DNA of 64,000 nucleotides, from contig NC_044584.1 in the NCBI RefSeq assembly GCF_901933205.1, forward strand, positions 16,335,501 through 16,399,500, written 5' to 3'. A program made the position numbers and the translations under genes. The DNA comes from Camarhynchus parvulus (lineage: Eukaryota; Chordata; Aves; Passeriformes; Thraupidae). The notes beneath the pieces are model-generated. The model did no database searches. It saw nothing but the letters and a program-made list of their open reading frames with translations, and was not told the DNA's origin. The stretch's first letter is position 1; each line of letters begins with the position of its first letter. Positions 25,545-37,804 of the stretch are shown here, in pieces.

Positions 25545-25955
25545 TCATAATTTTATGTTTCTATGAGAAAGTTGTGAGTAAAAATATGCCTTAAGTGAGA
25601 AACTGCATTGATAAGATGGTGAAGGGTTTCTAGTGTAGGGGTGTGGTTGTGTAGAGTAAGCAAAGAGTTTAGAAGTTAGAATAGAAGCATTTGTGTGCAT
25701 GTGAGACAGAAGCCTATTGGACAAAAGTATCCGCAGTGCAGCAAAATTAAGTAAAGGTGATAGGTCAGAAAAGCAAAATAAACCTTGTGGCATCTACCCA
25801 TTGGGTTAGAAAGTTCTATATTGCCTTGTAACAGAGAACTTGTGAGCACTCTGAGCTATGACTGGCTGCTTGCTCTCACAGATCTCACAGCCTCTGAGCC
25901 TGATGTTTGTGTGAACAATAAATCCTTCTTAGCCCAAAATTAGCCCCATCTCTTC
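25545..25955 (+). mobile_element. LTR-like segment
   Basis: The right end has the order expected of an LTR R-U5 region: CTCTGAGCTATGACTGGC, then TGTGTGAACAATAAATCCTTC with a polyadenylation signal at about 25917-25922, then a short tail. The preceding 350 bases are moderately G-rich, unlike the flanks. No target duplication was found; boundaries are approximate. Confidence 0.45.
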
Positions 25956-26684
25956 ATTAATAGTAGTGATAATAATGCCTTGCTGTTTTCACTTCCATTT
26001 CTATTTAGGCAGAGCTCTGGAAGTGTTGGAAGGAATTGTTGGAAGCAATGACATCAGGCTGTTCTCCTTTGTGGTTGGGACAGCTGCCACTGAAATAACC
26101 AGGACTGTGGAAAATTTTAACCCAGTGCCATCTCCAGCTGCCTCCTGAAGATGCCACCAGCCTTTTCCCATTTCTCTCCAGCTCTCCACCAGTTTCCTTC
26201 CCTGTGCAGGACAACAATTCTGGGTTTGCTTGAAAAAGAGCTACCAGACCCTCAGCTGTGAGCTCAGAGCGAGCAATTCCATGGTGGCCAGCAGGGAGCA
26301 TGCAGCTCATGGGAGCAGCTCTGTCTTTTAAAGGAAATAAATGTTATTTAATACATCTAAATACTGCAGGTGCTGCACAAGGGGCTTTTCAGCTCTTGTC
26401 ATAAATATGGGAACCTTGAGGGAGCAGAGGGAGGAGTTATCTGCTCAGTGATGGTTCCTGCAGGAGCTGGAGAGTCCAATTAAGCAAATCCAGAAGACAT
26501 TCAGGGTCTTTTTGGTGCTGAGAAATGTCTTTAATTCTTACATTACCACAGCAGGATTCAGAGCAACTGAACAATTGACAATTTTTATGGTTTCTCCAAG
26601 TTCAACTTTTTTTGATCATGCCACAATTAATAAAATATTTCATGGAGAATCATTTGTACAGGTTTGAAAGTACTTTTTCCATAC

Positions 26685-26819
26685 CTGCAGACTTTGCAAT
26701 TTACTCTTTCTAGAGCTGTCTGATCCCACTGGCACCTGTGACACCCTCAGAATGTGCTCAAATTTGCACCACAACCTTGGACTTTTCACACTAAATTTGA
26801 GGAACTCATTGACTGACAT
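26685..26819 (-). CDS. Candidate internal exon, unidentified gene
   Basis: On the minus strand TAATGTAAATGCAG is followed by a 135-base open stretch ending CTGCAG|GTATGG, a good donor. The exon is 45 codons, phase 0 on both sides, and begins with ATG in frame. The peptide starts MSVNEFLKFSVKSPRLW and ends in a basic and serine-rich stretch. I do not recognise it. Two other candidate exons on this strand (38488-38616 and 47707-47826) are also phase 0 at both ends, so they could be joined without breaking frame. The acceptor has a modest pyrimidine tract. Confidence 0.5.
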
Positions 26820-27164
26820 CTGCATTTACATTATACAAAATTTAAAAATTCTTTTTGCGCTGTTAATTGAAAGACTGGAAGACAGAATTTGGGAAAAACC
26901 TTTAGTGAAGACTATTTGATTCTCAATCCCCTGAACTGAGTTTCTAGCAAGTCTTTATAGCTCATTAGCTACTGGATTTTAGAATTTTCATCTGCCCCTC
27001 AGCCTAACAGCATTTGGAATTAGTCCAGAACTGAGGATCCCAAACCCTGGAGTGTGGACTAACACAATCGAGAACCACTTGCCTAACATCACACATGATG
27101 CAGCAGAAAAAGGATTTAAAACAGGGTCATCAACAACGTAAATATCAGGGAAGCTACTGGTTAG

Positions 27165-27274
27165 CAAAAGAAAAAGAAAAAGAAAAAGAAAAAGAAAAAA
27201 AGAAAAAAAAAAGAAAAGAAAAAGAAAAAGAAAAAGAAAAAGAAAAAGAAAAAGAAAAAGAAAAAGAAAAAGAA
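27165..27274. repeat. Hexanucleotide microsatellite (GAAAAA)n
   Basis: About 110 bases of A and G only on the plus strand, mainly GAAAAA units with an irregular A-rich centre (27196-27213). This purine tract makes meaningless Lys/Glu and Phe/Leu open frames on the two strands. Confidence 0.97.
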
Positions 27275-28192
27275 ATTCCCTGAAAATAATGAAATATTTT
27301 CCAGACCTTTTATTTGTGAATCCATATTGCTGTAGATAAAGAATCAAGCTGGCAAGTGGTCCATTAGAAATAAGAGAGAGGAGGAAACCCATAGAGGTGT
27401 ATTCACTCACTTTTAAGTGTAGAAACTCCCAGAAAATCCAAGAGCTGCAAAAATCAGATCTGCCAAAATCTCCGACTTTTGGAGTTAAACTACAGTTACA
27501 GAAATAGGTAATTTATTTCTAGTATTTTTATCACTAATGTATTCACATCTCTGCTCTCATGTGTGGAATATATATTAGATTCATAAAAATGAATTGAAAT
27601 TTACTATTTCCTGGATTATCTTATTCCAGTTAAACCCTTGATTCATAAGGCAATTGCTTAAGATAAATAGAACTTCATGAATTGTTCATAAACTGCACAA
27701 ATTCACGAGTTAGAGATGAAAAATGTAAGCCTCACAACCCTTCATCTGCAGGCCAAAAAATTGGAGTCCAGGTTTGAGATCAGCCGCGACCAAGATCCAT
27801 TTTCATCTTATCACCTGAAGGCTTTCTGGTAGCATTTGTGAACTCAGTTTGTTCCCTCAGCTCCATCTCTGCAGGATAAGTGGCCACATAAATAATTCAC
27901 TGGAACTTGTCAGAAACAAGAAGTTGTGAAATGTAAAGTCCCCTCCATCCATCCAGCTGTATAAGCAGCACACAGGAGCTAATTTTCTAACCTTTCACTA
28001 AGCTGTGCATGGAACTAGGCACAGAGGAGTTCTTGCACATTTTTAATAAACTAAAGCTCCTCAAATATCAATTCTTTCTAATAATACATTCCCTAGAAAT
28101 TCCACTTTTGAGGTTTTTCTGTTCTTTATTGCAGAAAAACTTCTCACAGGGACCTTTTGGCTACACAACTGTTACAAAAAAATAGCTTTTCC

Positions 28193-28251
28193 TTAACTGA
28201 ATAACTTTGGTGTTCTGCTGCTCAGGGGGAGTACATCAGAGTCAGACTTAC
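28193..28251 (-). CDS. Possible short alternative terminal exon (weak)
   Basis: On the minus strand CCCCTTTGTGCCTTCTTTCAG is an excellent acceptor. It opens 18 codons ending in TAA at 28193, and AATAAA follows at plus-strand 28125-28130. The same junction also reads TTTCAG|GTAAGT, so it could equally be a donor for an unseen exon. No family is recognised. Confidence 0.2.
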
Positions 28252-28461
28252 CTGAAAGAAGGCACAAAGGGGACAGGGGGGACATGGCACTACTTATTTT
28301 GGGGTTTTCATGGTTTTTTGCAGTGTGGGTTAGATTATAATGGGATTTTTAATGTCATTTGGAACCTTAAAAATTTATTAATTTACATGAGAGAAAACAT
28401 GAAGACCATCCCCACCTTTGTCTTGGCAGCACTCTGGCCATGTCTCCCAGGAGAACATGGA

Positions 28462-28578
28462 ATAACAGAATCATGGAGTGGTTTGGGTGGGAAGGGATCT
28501 TAATACCATCACATGCCATGGGCAGGGACACCTCCATAGACCAGGTTGCTCAGAGCCCCTTCCAACCTGGCCTTGGAA
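28462..28578 (-). mobile_element. CR1 LINE 3' end, interrupted by an LTR
   Basis: The reverse CR1 signature ATCATGGAGTGGTTTGGGTG through CCAACCTGGCCTTGGAA is clear. The LTR at 28579-28989 interrupts it. After the LTR the sequence resumes TTGGAACACTG (28990-29000), the expected CR1 continuation, then is lost. Confidence 0.85.
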
Positions 28579-28989
28579 AGCGGCATTCACATTCTCTGAA
28601 AAATCCCTTTGCCCAGGATTTTTCTCCTGGGAAGCTGAGAAGCCTCAGAGAAAAGGAAAACAATTCTTATCTCATTTGCTTCTCCTGTGTTGTGCTGATG
28701 TGGAATGTGTTTGGAGATTGTTTACCCACAGGTGATTGTTTCATTGGATTCTGCTGTGAGTTGTTTTCACTCTTTGGCCAATCAGGGCCAAGCTGTGTCA
28801 GGACTCTGGAAAGAGTAATGAGTTTTCAATATTGTCTTTTTAGCATTCTGTAAGTATCCTTTCTGTATTCTTTAATATATTCTTCTTTAATATAATATAG
28901 TATTATAAAATAATAAATTAGCCTTCTGAGAACATGGAGTCAGATTCATCATCCCTGCCTTTGTTGGGACATTCCCAGCAAACACAATA
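28579..28989 (+). mobile_element. Solo LTR, ERVK-like, inserted in a CR1
   Basis: This has the passerine LTR pattern: CTGAAAAATCCCTTTGCCC near the start, GGATTTTTCTCCTGGGAAGC, GGCCAATCAGGGCCAAGC, then ATAATAAATTAGCCTTCTGA and GGAGTCAGATTCATC. It is flanked by TTGGAA on both sides (28573-28578 and 28990-28995), a 6-bp target duplication. The 3' end reads ...ACACAATA, and the 5' TGT appears mutated to AGC. Confidence 0.85.
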
Positions 28990-28995
28990 TTGGAA

Positions 28996-31900
28996 CACTG
29001 GAAAAACATGGGAGAGCCCCTTGATCTGCAGCACTTTGGGGCTGATGCCTTTCAGCCCATGATGTGGTGAACACCAGCTCCTCTGCAGTGGTGGCCGAGA
29101 CTAAGGAAGGCTGAAGGCCACAAATGCTTCACTGGAGTCTGTACTAATAAATAATCTACATGGATAGTCACTGGGTTTATTTCTGCAACTACAGCTACAA
29201 AATTAGCGTTTTAAATAACGCAGATTTTTACAAGGTTTAATGGAAATTTAAATATTTTGCCCTTGCATAATGTGTTGGAAGAGCTTTTCTAAGGAAGTGA
29301 GTGAAAGTAGGCATTTATTATTTGCTTGTCCTACCTTAATACACTGAGACCTTAATCAAGCAGAGGTAGGATTTTTACTCATGGACCAGCTTGCAGCTGC
29401 ACAGAAAACCATGTCCTGTGCCCTCCATTTATCCCCATTCACTGCACTAATTCACGGGTTTAGAAATTATAAATTACAACAGAACTTTCTCTTCTACTGC
29501 TGTGAAAATTCAGCCTCCAGGTAGCCACTGGTAACCCCCAGGCTGTCCAGATGCAGACAAGTGTGGAAGTAATCTGAGAATTATCCCTGTGCCAAAGGTT
29601 CTAATTAAAAAACCCAGCCAAACAACACAGAGCACTCCTTAAGACACTTGTGCCTACAAAAAGAGGCAGCACACCAACACACAATAGCAGGAAAAGTGAT
29701 ACAGCCCTGGCTATTCCAGCTGTAGCTGCCTTACTAAAGGCACTGCTTTTTTGGGAAGAATTGTGTTGAAATGATGAGCCAAAAGTGACAACAGTCATCC
29801 TGCAGCAACATCACCCATCTCATGCTTTGAGACATGCAAAAGGGCTTCTAACGTGTATTTACAGCCAGCCAATGGCTACAGAAAATATCATCAATACACA
29901 GATCAAGCTGATGCTTGAGATGACTTTCCAAACCACCTTTGCCAATTGCCTTTCTGCAAATAAGGGCCACGTGTTAATTGTTTTAAATATTGTAAGGGAT
30001 TAAGCAATTACAGGGTTTTATAGAATAAAGTCAATAAAAAGAAATACTCTCTTTTCAAGTCTCCTACATGAACTTAATTATGAGATAAAGTGTTAATGAT
30101 GCTGTAGAAATTTTATACTGTGAACAAGGCAGCTGTAGAGGCTGGCTGGGCCTGTGATAACAGGAATTTCAGTGGGAGTTCAACTGGGCACCTGCTGCTG
30201 CAGAAAACCCCTCAGGTTACAAGTCATTCCTTGAGGAAATGAGTTTTTCAAGCTGGCATAGCAGCAAGAGCCAAAGGGCTTGATCCTTTTCAGAATGAGA
30301 GGTAGGAGCCTAAACCACTTCAGAATTCTACAGGCTTTATACAAAAACTCTCTTGATTAATCTCTAGCAGACTCTGGAAGGTTGTGACTAACTGTGAGGG
30401 GCCACTACTAATTTTGGTTATTAACCTCATTTGATAGAAAGATAATCTGTTTCTCCATTAACGTTAATCTCTTTAAAATATTTCTAGTGCTTCTCCCATT
30501 AATCCATGCCCTTTATTTGATTGCAGGGGGACTAATTGCAGAGTAAGATAATGGTTTGGATGAGTATGTCTGCCAAAAAAAACCCCCAACAACTTATCTT
30601 TAAAAAGATTTTCTTGAGAGAGGAACATTTCAAAACTTTTATGTTTCCTAGGCCTGGAAAGGGGAGGGCTATGTAGGGATTCCTAGGTAAAAGTCTCCAG
30701 AAGCATATACAACTAGGGTTTGTGGTGTATTCTTACACCAAACACATTTAAAATCCTTCAGCACTATTCAAATAAAACCAAAATTTGATGGGTAGAGAAC
30801 ATTTCACTTGTAGCTGCTGAGAAGTAGGTGCCAGTAACATGATTTCTGCTCCCTTCTTTGTTCTGAATGGAATGGTAATGGGAAATCTGCATTTCCTGGG
30901 ATTTGGTGAATGTGGGGACATGGTGGTGTAAATATTTAGCTCAGTTAATAAAACAGATGTAACACTCTGGACCTGGTGCCAACAGAACAAAGACCTTGTG
31001 CAAGGGCCATTGGTTTCAGCAGCATTTGGGGAGTTGGTGTCAGCTTCATTTTAAACCCAGCAACAGAACCATCGATTTCATTAGGCAGGGAACCATGAAA
31101 AACACTCAGAAATTGAAATTGATTTGGGATGTAGAAAATACAAATTTAGGAAATTGACTTTGGGATGTAGGAAACACAAATTTTTGGTGAGATTCCCCCC
31201 TGAATTTCCCATCCATGCTCTCTTTAACACTGCCATGTGAGGAGCTATGTTTAGACTCCCATGTTCACACAAAACCTGGAAGATTTCCTGGACCTATGAA
31301 CTGCTTCCTCAGCTTGCAGGAGATCATGGCAGAAACTTTCATGAGGGAATTCTCAGGCAGAGCTGGGAAGGTCAGCACCAAGGCCTGATCTCCCAGTGCT
31401 CCCTGCCTGATGGAGTTCTTTCCAAAGGGATTGCACAGAGCACACAGAATACAAGGCAGAGGATCCCTCGTTTGTATAAACTATTTCTAAACCTAAATGG
31501 CTGAGTAAAGTGAATGGGGAAGAGCAAACAGACCCCAAAATCTTTCCTAATGACCTCTCCTGACAGATGCCACCCCAGCTCCCAGCATAAAGCAAATCCA
31601 GCACAGCAGTGAATCCTGGTAGGAAAGAGTTTGCGGGCTGATAACATTAAATAATATCATTTACATTTTTGATGTAAATTGTGCAAACCAGCCCAGGTGA
31701 AGTCCTTCTTCACTGAAAATTGCATTATGTGCAGCATCTCCCAGGTTTATCACCAGAGCTGCACATTTGCTGTCACTCAGTAAATGAACTTTGCATTCCC
31801 TGAATTTATCTGTGTCCCACAGCTGCCACTGACCCTGTCCCTTTTCCCTCTTTCTGAGCCAACCATGGCTCCCAAAGTGTTTTGGAGAATATTGTGTCCT

Positions 31901-34060
31901 GGTTCTGTACGCAGGATAGTAAATCTGTGTTTCAAAGAGACATTTGCCCATACACCAACAAAGCAAAATGAATTCCATAACAACCAGCCTCTGCCCATTA
32001 GATTTAAGAATCTATGCAGATTCTCCAGTGAGGCATAATTCTTCCACAACACTGAAAAAATCCCTCCCCCCTTACCCTTTTCTTGACTTTTAATGCCTTA
32101 AATATAAAATTCTTGCACTCAACCTCTTTCTTTATCTACACCTTTCCTCATTTCTCAATTTCATAGCAGCAGCTTTATTCCCTTGTATTTTACTCTATTT
32201 TACATCCTTCTTTTCGCCAAGCCTCCTCTTATGAACTGTGTGCCAACAGTGAAAGCTCCACCCTTTTCATCACCCCTGGAAGTTCAGGAAGTTTTGAAGA
32301 GGCCTCATGATTTATGTATTTTCATGGAGCATTCTTCACCTTCTGCAAAGTGTCAGAAGATAATGAGGTGATGAAAAGTTTGTGAAAGGGGATGTGAAAG
32401 GCCAAGTGTCAGACACCATACTCCAGAAATCCACCCACAAGACCCCTTTGGGCTCCCTTTTTCCAAACTAGTCCAAGGTTTTCAACTAAAGGATCACAGC
32501 TGGAGAAGACTGGACTTGACCTGAGAAACTTTGATGTGAATAATGTGTTTACATTACTTTTGTTATCTTTAGTGGATATTGTTCATTTCTACCATGGAAG
32601 ATATTGAAATCTCACTAACCCCACAATTTCCATAATATCGTTTTCATAAACTTTTCCAAACAAGGCTCACAAGTCCCATGAACCATCTAAAGTGAATTAT
32701 TTGGCCTAATAAGGCCCTCACAGACCTTTGGGGAAGAGGAGGAGCTCAAGGAACCCACAGAACTTTTCCATAATACCCACCTGGGCCTCACCCAGGTAAA
32801 TTCAAGCTGGTGGTCTAATTACCAGTTGGGTAATTTCACAAATTAAATTGACAGCTTGGCCAGCAGGCTCAGCTCTGAATGGAGCCAGTTCTGGGGTTAT
32901 TTCATAGCCTTTGACAGCAGCAGATTGAACACCACCTTCAATGGGTCAAATGAACAAACAGTAAAAGCCCTTCAGAGATTTAGCAATGAACAAGAGGAAT
33001 TTGCTGTTCTAAATCAAAAGGGGAGTTATATGTAAAAGTGAATTTCTGCATTTCCTTTTTGACATTTTTTTAGAAAGCAATTGACTACTCCTTTGGAAAC
33101 TGGCAACTGCAAACTTTGGAATCATTGAAGTATTAAAAACCACTATTAAACAGTCTCAAATGTTGATCATTAACTGGAAATCACATTAAAAACACCCAAT
33201 TATAACAGAAACTAATTCCTAATATATTTTTATTCATCATCATCTTTGCTTCATGAAATCTGATTCCAATCAGAGAAGATTCTGCCTTGTTGTACCTGCC
33301 AGGGCAGACCCAATTTCTTGCAGCCATGGCTGTGCCCTCACAGCCACTTTTTAACTTCACGCTGTCAGAGAATTCCTATTTATATAAATATCCCTATATT
33401 TATTATATGAATATCCCTATATTTACACAGCTGCAGAAAAATCAGCCCAGAACAGTTCTGCAAAACCTTCAAGCTGTAAACTTTCTAAAATAATTAAAAA
33501 TGATCCCATTATCACATTATTAAAATACATATACTTACATCTGCTCACTAATAGTTTGCAATTCTGCTAAGGTTTGCATTCATGAGCAAAACTGCTATAA
33601 ATTTCAAAGGAATTTACAATTATTTTACCACAGCCTGTTAATAATAGCCAGACTATTCTCTGAAAGTAATAGAGCAGAAAAATAAGGCTAGCTCTTGTCT
33701 CAGGTCATATAAACCATCATTTAAAGCCTATCAGTGTGTTGTGGTTGTTAGAGGCAGTGACACAAGACTAATTGATGGTGACCAGGCAGAAGGCATCCAG
33801 CTGGAGCAATCCTCCCCAAGAATCAATGACAAAAGAGTCACCTCGGCCGGGTGTGCCCTGCCAGCCCCGGCAGGAGCAGCGCTCGCTGCTGCCCCCTCAT
33901 TCCCTGCCAAGGGAAAGGATGGAGCAGCTCATTAAACCTAAAATTATGCAGCATCATGGGAGATTTGCCCGTGCTGCAATGCTCCTGATGCAAAAGTAAT
34001 GGATACATGTGAGGGAAGCTGTTTGAGGAGCTGTTTACCAAAAGTGAAAGCAGAGCCCAG
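28996..34060. other. No gene recognised
   Basis: Five kilobases of mostly AT-rich sequence. A minus-strand frame at 31661-31800 (containing LLSDSKCAALVINLGD) has a weak acceptor and the weak donor AAAAAT|GTAAAT; I left it unannotated. A 35-bp tandem pair lies at 31116-31185. Confidence 0.4.
31116..31185. repeat. 35-bp tandem duplication
   Basis: Two 35-base units share AAATTGA(C/T)TTTGGGATGTAG and ACAAATTT, with a few differences. Confidence 0.85.
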
Positions 34061-34681
34061 TGTCACTGTCATATTTTCTGAAAAATCCCTTCGCTAGGAT
34101 TTCTTCTCCTGGGAAGCTGAGAAGCCTCAGAGAAAAATGAAAACAATATTATCTGATTTCTTCTCCTGTGTTTGCTGCTTTGGAATGTGGCTGGAGATTG
34201 TTTATCCAACATGTGAATTGTTTTTACTTAATGACCAATCACAGCCAGCTGTGTCAGACTCTGAGGAGTCAGTCATGAGTTTTTCATGATCATTCTTTGT
34301 AGCCTTCTGTCTGTATCCTTTCTCTATTTTTTAGTGTAGTTTTAGCAGAATAGAATAGAATAGAATAGAATAGAATAGAATAGAATAGAATAGAATAGAA
34401 TAGAATAGAATAGAATAGAATAGAATAGAATAGAATAGAATAGAAGTTGTTTTGACTCTTTGGCCAATCAGGGCCAAGCTGTGTCAGGACTCTGGAAAGA
34501 GTCAGGAGTTTTCATTATTATCTTTTGAGCACTCAGTAAGTATCCTTTCTGTATTCTTTAGTAATACTATATTTTTCTTTAATATAATATAGTATTATAA
34601 AATAATAAATTAGCCTTCTGAGAACAGGGAGTCAGATTAATCAACTCCTCCCTTTGTCTGGGGGACCCTGAAAATACCACA
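34061..34681 (+). mobile_element. Chimeric solo LTR with internal duplication
   Basis: It starts TGTCACTGTCATATTTTCTG and ends AAAATACCACA. GCCCAG before and GCCCAC after form a 6-bp target duplication with one mismatch, so the whole 621 bases behave as one insertion. The middle part of the LTR occurs twice: about 34219-34340 (ACCAATCACAGCCAGCTGTG) and 34446-34560 (GGCCAATCAGGGCCAAGCTG). They are separated by a (TAGAA)n tract. The second version matches the LTR at 28579-28989 better than the first does. Confidence 0.85.
34346..34445. repeat. Pentanucleotide microsatellite (TAGAA)n
   Basis: About 20 perfect units lie inside the LTR at 34061-34681, at the position where the family has an AT-rich segment before its AATAAA. 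Confidence 0.98.
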
Positions 34682-34977
34682 GCCCACAGGGGCAGATCCC
34701 CCTCTGGTGCTCAGCTCTGGGGATCTGCTGCTGCTGCTCAGCTCAGGAAAAGCAGGCTTACACCAGGAAAATCAGGAAAACCTGTCCTGCAACATTGACA
34801 CAGACATTTCACCCTCTATTTCAGGTATTCAGGACTGCTAATTTGTCTTTGCAGCATGGTTCCAGCCTGTCTTTACATTACTCCACCTTCATGCCTTGAT
34901 CCCACGGGGAGGTTTCTAAAATATAACTCAAATGAACAATTGAGTAGGGAAACTCACAGGAAAATGAGCCAAGAGGG

Positions 34978-35210
34978 AACCATGGAGTGGTTTGGGTAGG
35001 AAAGGACCTTTAAGCTCATCTCATTCCAACCCCCTGTCATGGCAGGGACACCTTCCACTGTCCCAGGCTGCTCCAAGCCCCATCCAACCTGGCCTTGGGC
35101 ACTGCCAGGGATCCAGGGACAGCCACAGCTGCTCTGGGCGCCCGTGCCAGGGCTCAGCACCTCCAGGGAAGGCAAAACCCAGTGGTCAAGGCCATCCAAA
35201 TTCCATTTCT
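34978..35210 (-). mobile_element. CR1 LINE 3' end
   Basis: Reverse CR1 signature: ACCATGGAGTGGTTTGGGTA, CATGGCAGGGACACCTTCCA, CCATCCAACCTGGCCTTGGG, then CAGCCACAGCTGCTCTGGGC. Well preserved, 5'-truncated. Confidence 0.92.
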
Positions 35211-36223
35211 GTAGAGGTAACTGCCCTTTGTTACAAACAGACAAATTCTCCAAGGGGTGGGAAGCCTCTAGGGGAAGGAGAAAAATAAAATTATGTTTTT
35301 TCTGAAAGCCTGCACTGCCTTTGACAGTTCCTAGAAATGGGAGATATCAAAATTCATGTTCCTGTAGGTGCTTGGGTTTGTGTAGGCAGCCAGCCCAGAC
35401 TGGGTTGTTCAGAGAGTGAGAGCTGAGATGAGGAACCATCCCCTTGAGCTTCATCCTAACAAATGGAACTGCTCAAAGAAAGACTTGCTTTGTGAGGTTT
35501 TATTTCTTTGTTTGTTTTTTGGGGTTTTTGTCATTTTTGTTTGGGTTTTTTTTTTTTGGGTTTTGGGGTTTTTTAAGAAACAGTTTCTGTGGTTGTCACA
35601 AAATCTTGTGGTTTCTACAGAGTACAGCAAGGGCTCAAGTCTGCCACAGGAGCCAGAGACTGGCAGCAGCTCCAGTTTGCCCAGCAGCAGTGGCACCACG
35701 CAGGTCACTGCTTTCTCCAGTCCTTGTCACCTCACCCTTCAGCACTGATTCCTGAGTCATACACAAGAAATTCACCACTAATTCCCATTTAATACAGAAC
35801 CAGTAACCAGTTTTGGTTGGCAACGTTACACAAAGGAATTAAATATATTCACTGGGAGAAAAAAATGTATTAAAAAACCAAATTGAACCAAGGCTGCAGG
35901 GGAAGCATGAGGCACTAACCCCTACAGTAATCCTATGGCTTCTGTCCTGCTCCCACTGATAAATTTATTACAAATGTGTAGGCATGAACTGCAGCAGAAA
36001 ATTTCATGCTTATATTGATGAGATTAATGGACTATTATCTCATTTCCAAGATTACTTAGAATTGATTTTATGGCTCCTTTCCTCTCACGGGTTTCAAGCA
36101 CTGATTAAAGAAAGGCCTTGGCTATAAAACCAGAGCCTGAACTTTGCCAGGTTAGAACTGTGTTTTCTTACAAGCTTTCTTGCTGGAAGCACAGTCACAT
36201 CTAAAGAAAACATTTGTAAGAGC
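35211..36223. other. No gene recognised; T/G-rich tract
   Basis: A T/G-rich stretch at 35499-35577 (TTTGTTTTTTGGGGTTTTTG-like) stands out. Open frames through it are compositional. Confidence 0.45.
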
Positions 36224-36408
36224 AAAAACCACATTTCTGTAATATTCTTCCTTTTTTTCATTTCTCTTTGGCACTAATATGGTTATAAAAACCACATTTC
36301 TGTAGTATTCCTCCTTTTTTCTTTTTCTTTGGCACCAATAGGCTAATAAAAACCACATTTCTGTAGTATTCTTCCATTTTTTCTCTTTCTTGGGCACCAG
36401 TAAGCTCT
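36224..36408. repeat. About 61-bp tandem repeat, three copies
   Basis: Units begin AAAAACCACATTTCTGTA at 36224, 36287 and 36348, each followed by a T/C-rich stretch and CTT(G/T)GGCACCA-like sequence. The minus strand reads a repeated EEYYRNVVF-like peptide, a by-product of the repeat. Confidence 0.93.
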
Positions 36409-36682
36409 GGGGAAGGCAGCAGCAAGGAGCCTGGTGCTGAGGCTGTACCCCAGCTGGGCATCATGCCAGTGCTGCTTTCACTGGGAGTTTTAAGGGTAAG
36501 GGGCTTTCATGGTGATTTCCTCCAAGCCAGCACCAGCACCAACCCCAGAAGAGAGAAAACAGCCCTGCACACTCTGTACTGACTAGAAATAACACTCATG
36601 TGGCAGCAGCAAAGCAGAGAGCCTGGACTTGGGATCTAAAGGGATAATTATTCTGCGTGGTAAATAAATAAATAGAAGAAAT

Positions 36683-36760
36683 GTTATCTGTGTTCCTCTA
36701 ATAACAAAAGTGTTATCTGTGTTACTCTAATACCAAAAATGCCATCTGTGTTACTCCAAT
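36683..36760. repeat. 29-bp tandem repeat, about 2.7 copies
   Basis: GTTATCTGTGTTCCTCTAAT at 36683 recurs at 36712 and, diverged, at 36741. Confidence 0.85.
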
Positions 36761-37387
36761 GGGCCTGACAGCCATGAACCACAGCCTCTTCTCACCTGCA
36801 CACACAGCTTGGAGATTCCTGCTGCCTTTGGGGGCTCTCCTTGTCTGTGGCTGTGGTTTTAAAGTGGTGCACAGCTCCACTGATTACAACTGGAACAAAT
36901 GTTTTGCTGACTATTTTCATCCAGAAATACTAGTATATCATTGCCAGCTGATAGAGAAGCGGAGTGAAATGAAAATGTACAATGGAACTATATTCCCAAT
37001 GTGACAGTAAAGAAAATCACTGTAATATCCATCTGGTCCTATCACATATTTGGCCAAATACAGCCCTTTCTATAGTACATTGTTTTTATTTACTTTCTGT
37101 TACACAAACATACTAGAAATGCTTATAAACATGTTCCCTTTTTTATTTCTCAGCATAAAATCACAACTAGTTTTAAAAGTAATTCTGAAAAGAAGCCTAA
37201 AACAACAGTTAAAATAATGTCTTTTAATTATCCCCCAATATATTTATATACTAATACAGCCCTATGTTTATATAGCTGTACACTAATGTGGTCCTATTTG
37301 TAGAAAAAACATTTTTTCAACCAGTTTGAAAAAAGTTGGTTCTAGGAAAAATACCAAATTTAGGAAAAAATCTTGAAAGAGAAATGT

Positions 37388-37804
37388 TGTGGTATTGTCT
37401 GAGTCCCCCGTCGTAGGGAGGAAATGATGAATCTGACTCCATGTTCTTAGAAGGCTGATTTATTATTTTATGATCTCTATTATATTAAAGAATGCTATAC
37501 TAAACTATACTAAAGAATACAGAAAGGATACTTATAGAAGGCTAGAAGATAATAATGAAAACTCATGACTCTTGCAGATTCCCGACACAGCTTGGCCTCA
37601 ACTGGTCATTAAGTTAAAACAATTCACAGCAGAAATCAATCAAACAATGACCAGTTGGTAAACAATCTCCAAACACATTCCAAAGCAGCAAAACACAGGA
37701 GAAGCAAATCAGATAATATTGTTTTCCTTTCTCTCTGAGGCTTCTCAACTTCCCAGGAGAAAAATCCCAGGCAAAGGGATTTTTCAGAAAATATGTCAGT
37801 GACA
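37388..37804 (-). mobile_element. Solo LTR, same family
   Basis: In reverse orientation it has the family core: GATTTTTCTCCTGGGAAGTT-type sequence near the right end and TCAGATTCATCATTTCCTCC at the left. It spans TGTGGTATTGTCTG to TATGTCAGTGACA. The flanks AAATGT and AAAGGC agree at four of six positions, so the target duplication is decayed or the edge is off by a few bases. Confidence 0.85.

Noticed and set aside
31661..31800. Minus-strand frame containing LLSDSKCAALVINLGD as an exon
   Set aside because: The acceptor has no pyrimidine tract and the donor AAAAAT|GTAAAT is poor; the phase does not fit its neighbours.
36759..37004. 81-codon plus-strand frame with a hydrophobic start as a secreted protein
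   Set aside because: The hydrophobic stretch is not at the N-terminus, there is no splice or promoter support, and it adjoins a tandem repeat.
37388..37804. Clean target duplication for this LTR
   Set aside because: The flanks AAATGT and AAAGGC match at only four of six positions, so I do not claim one.
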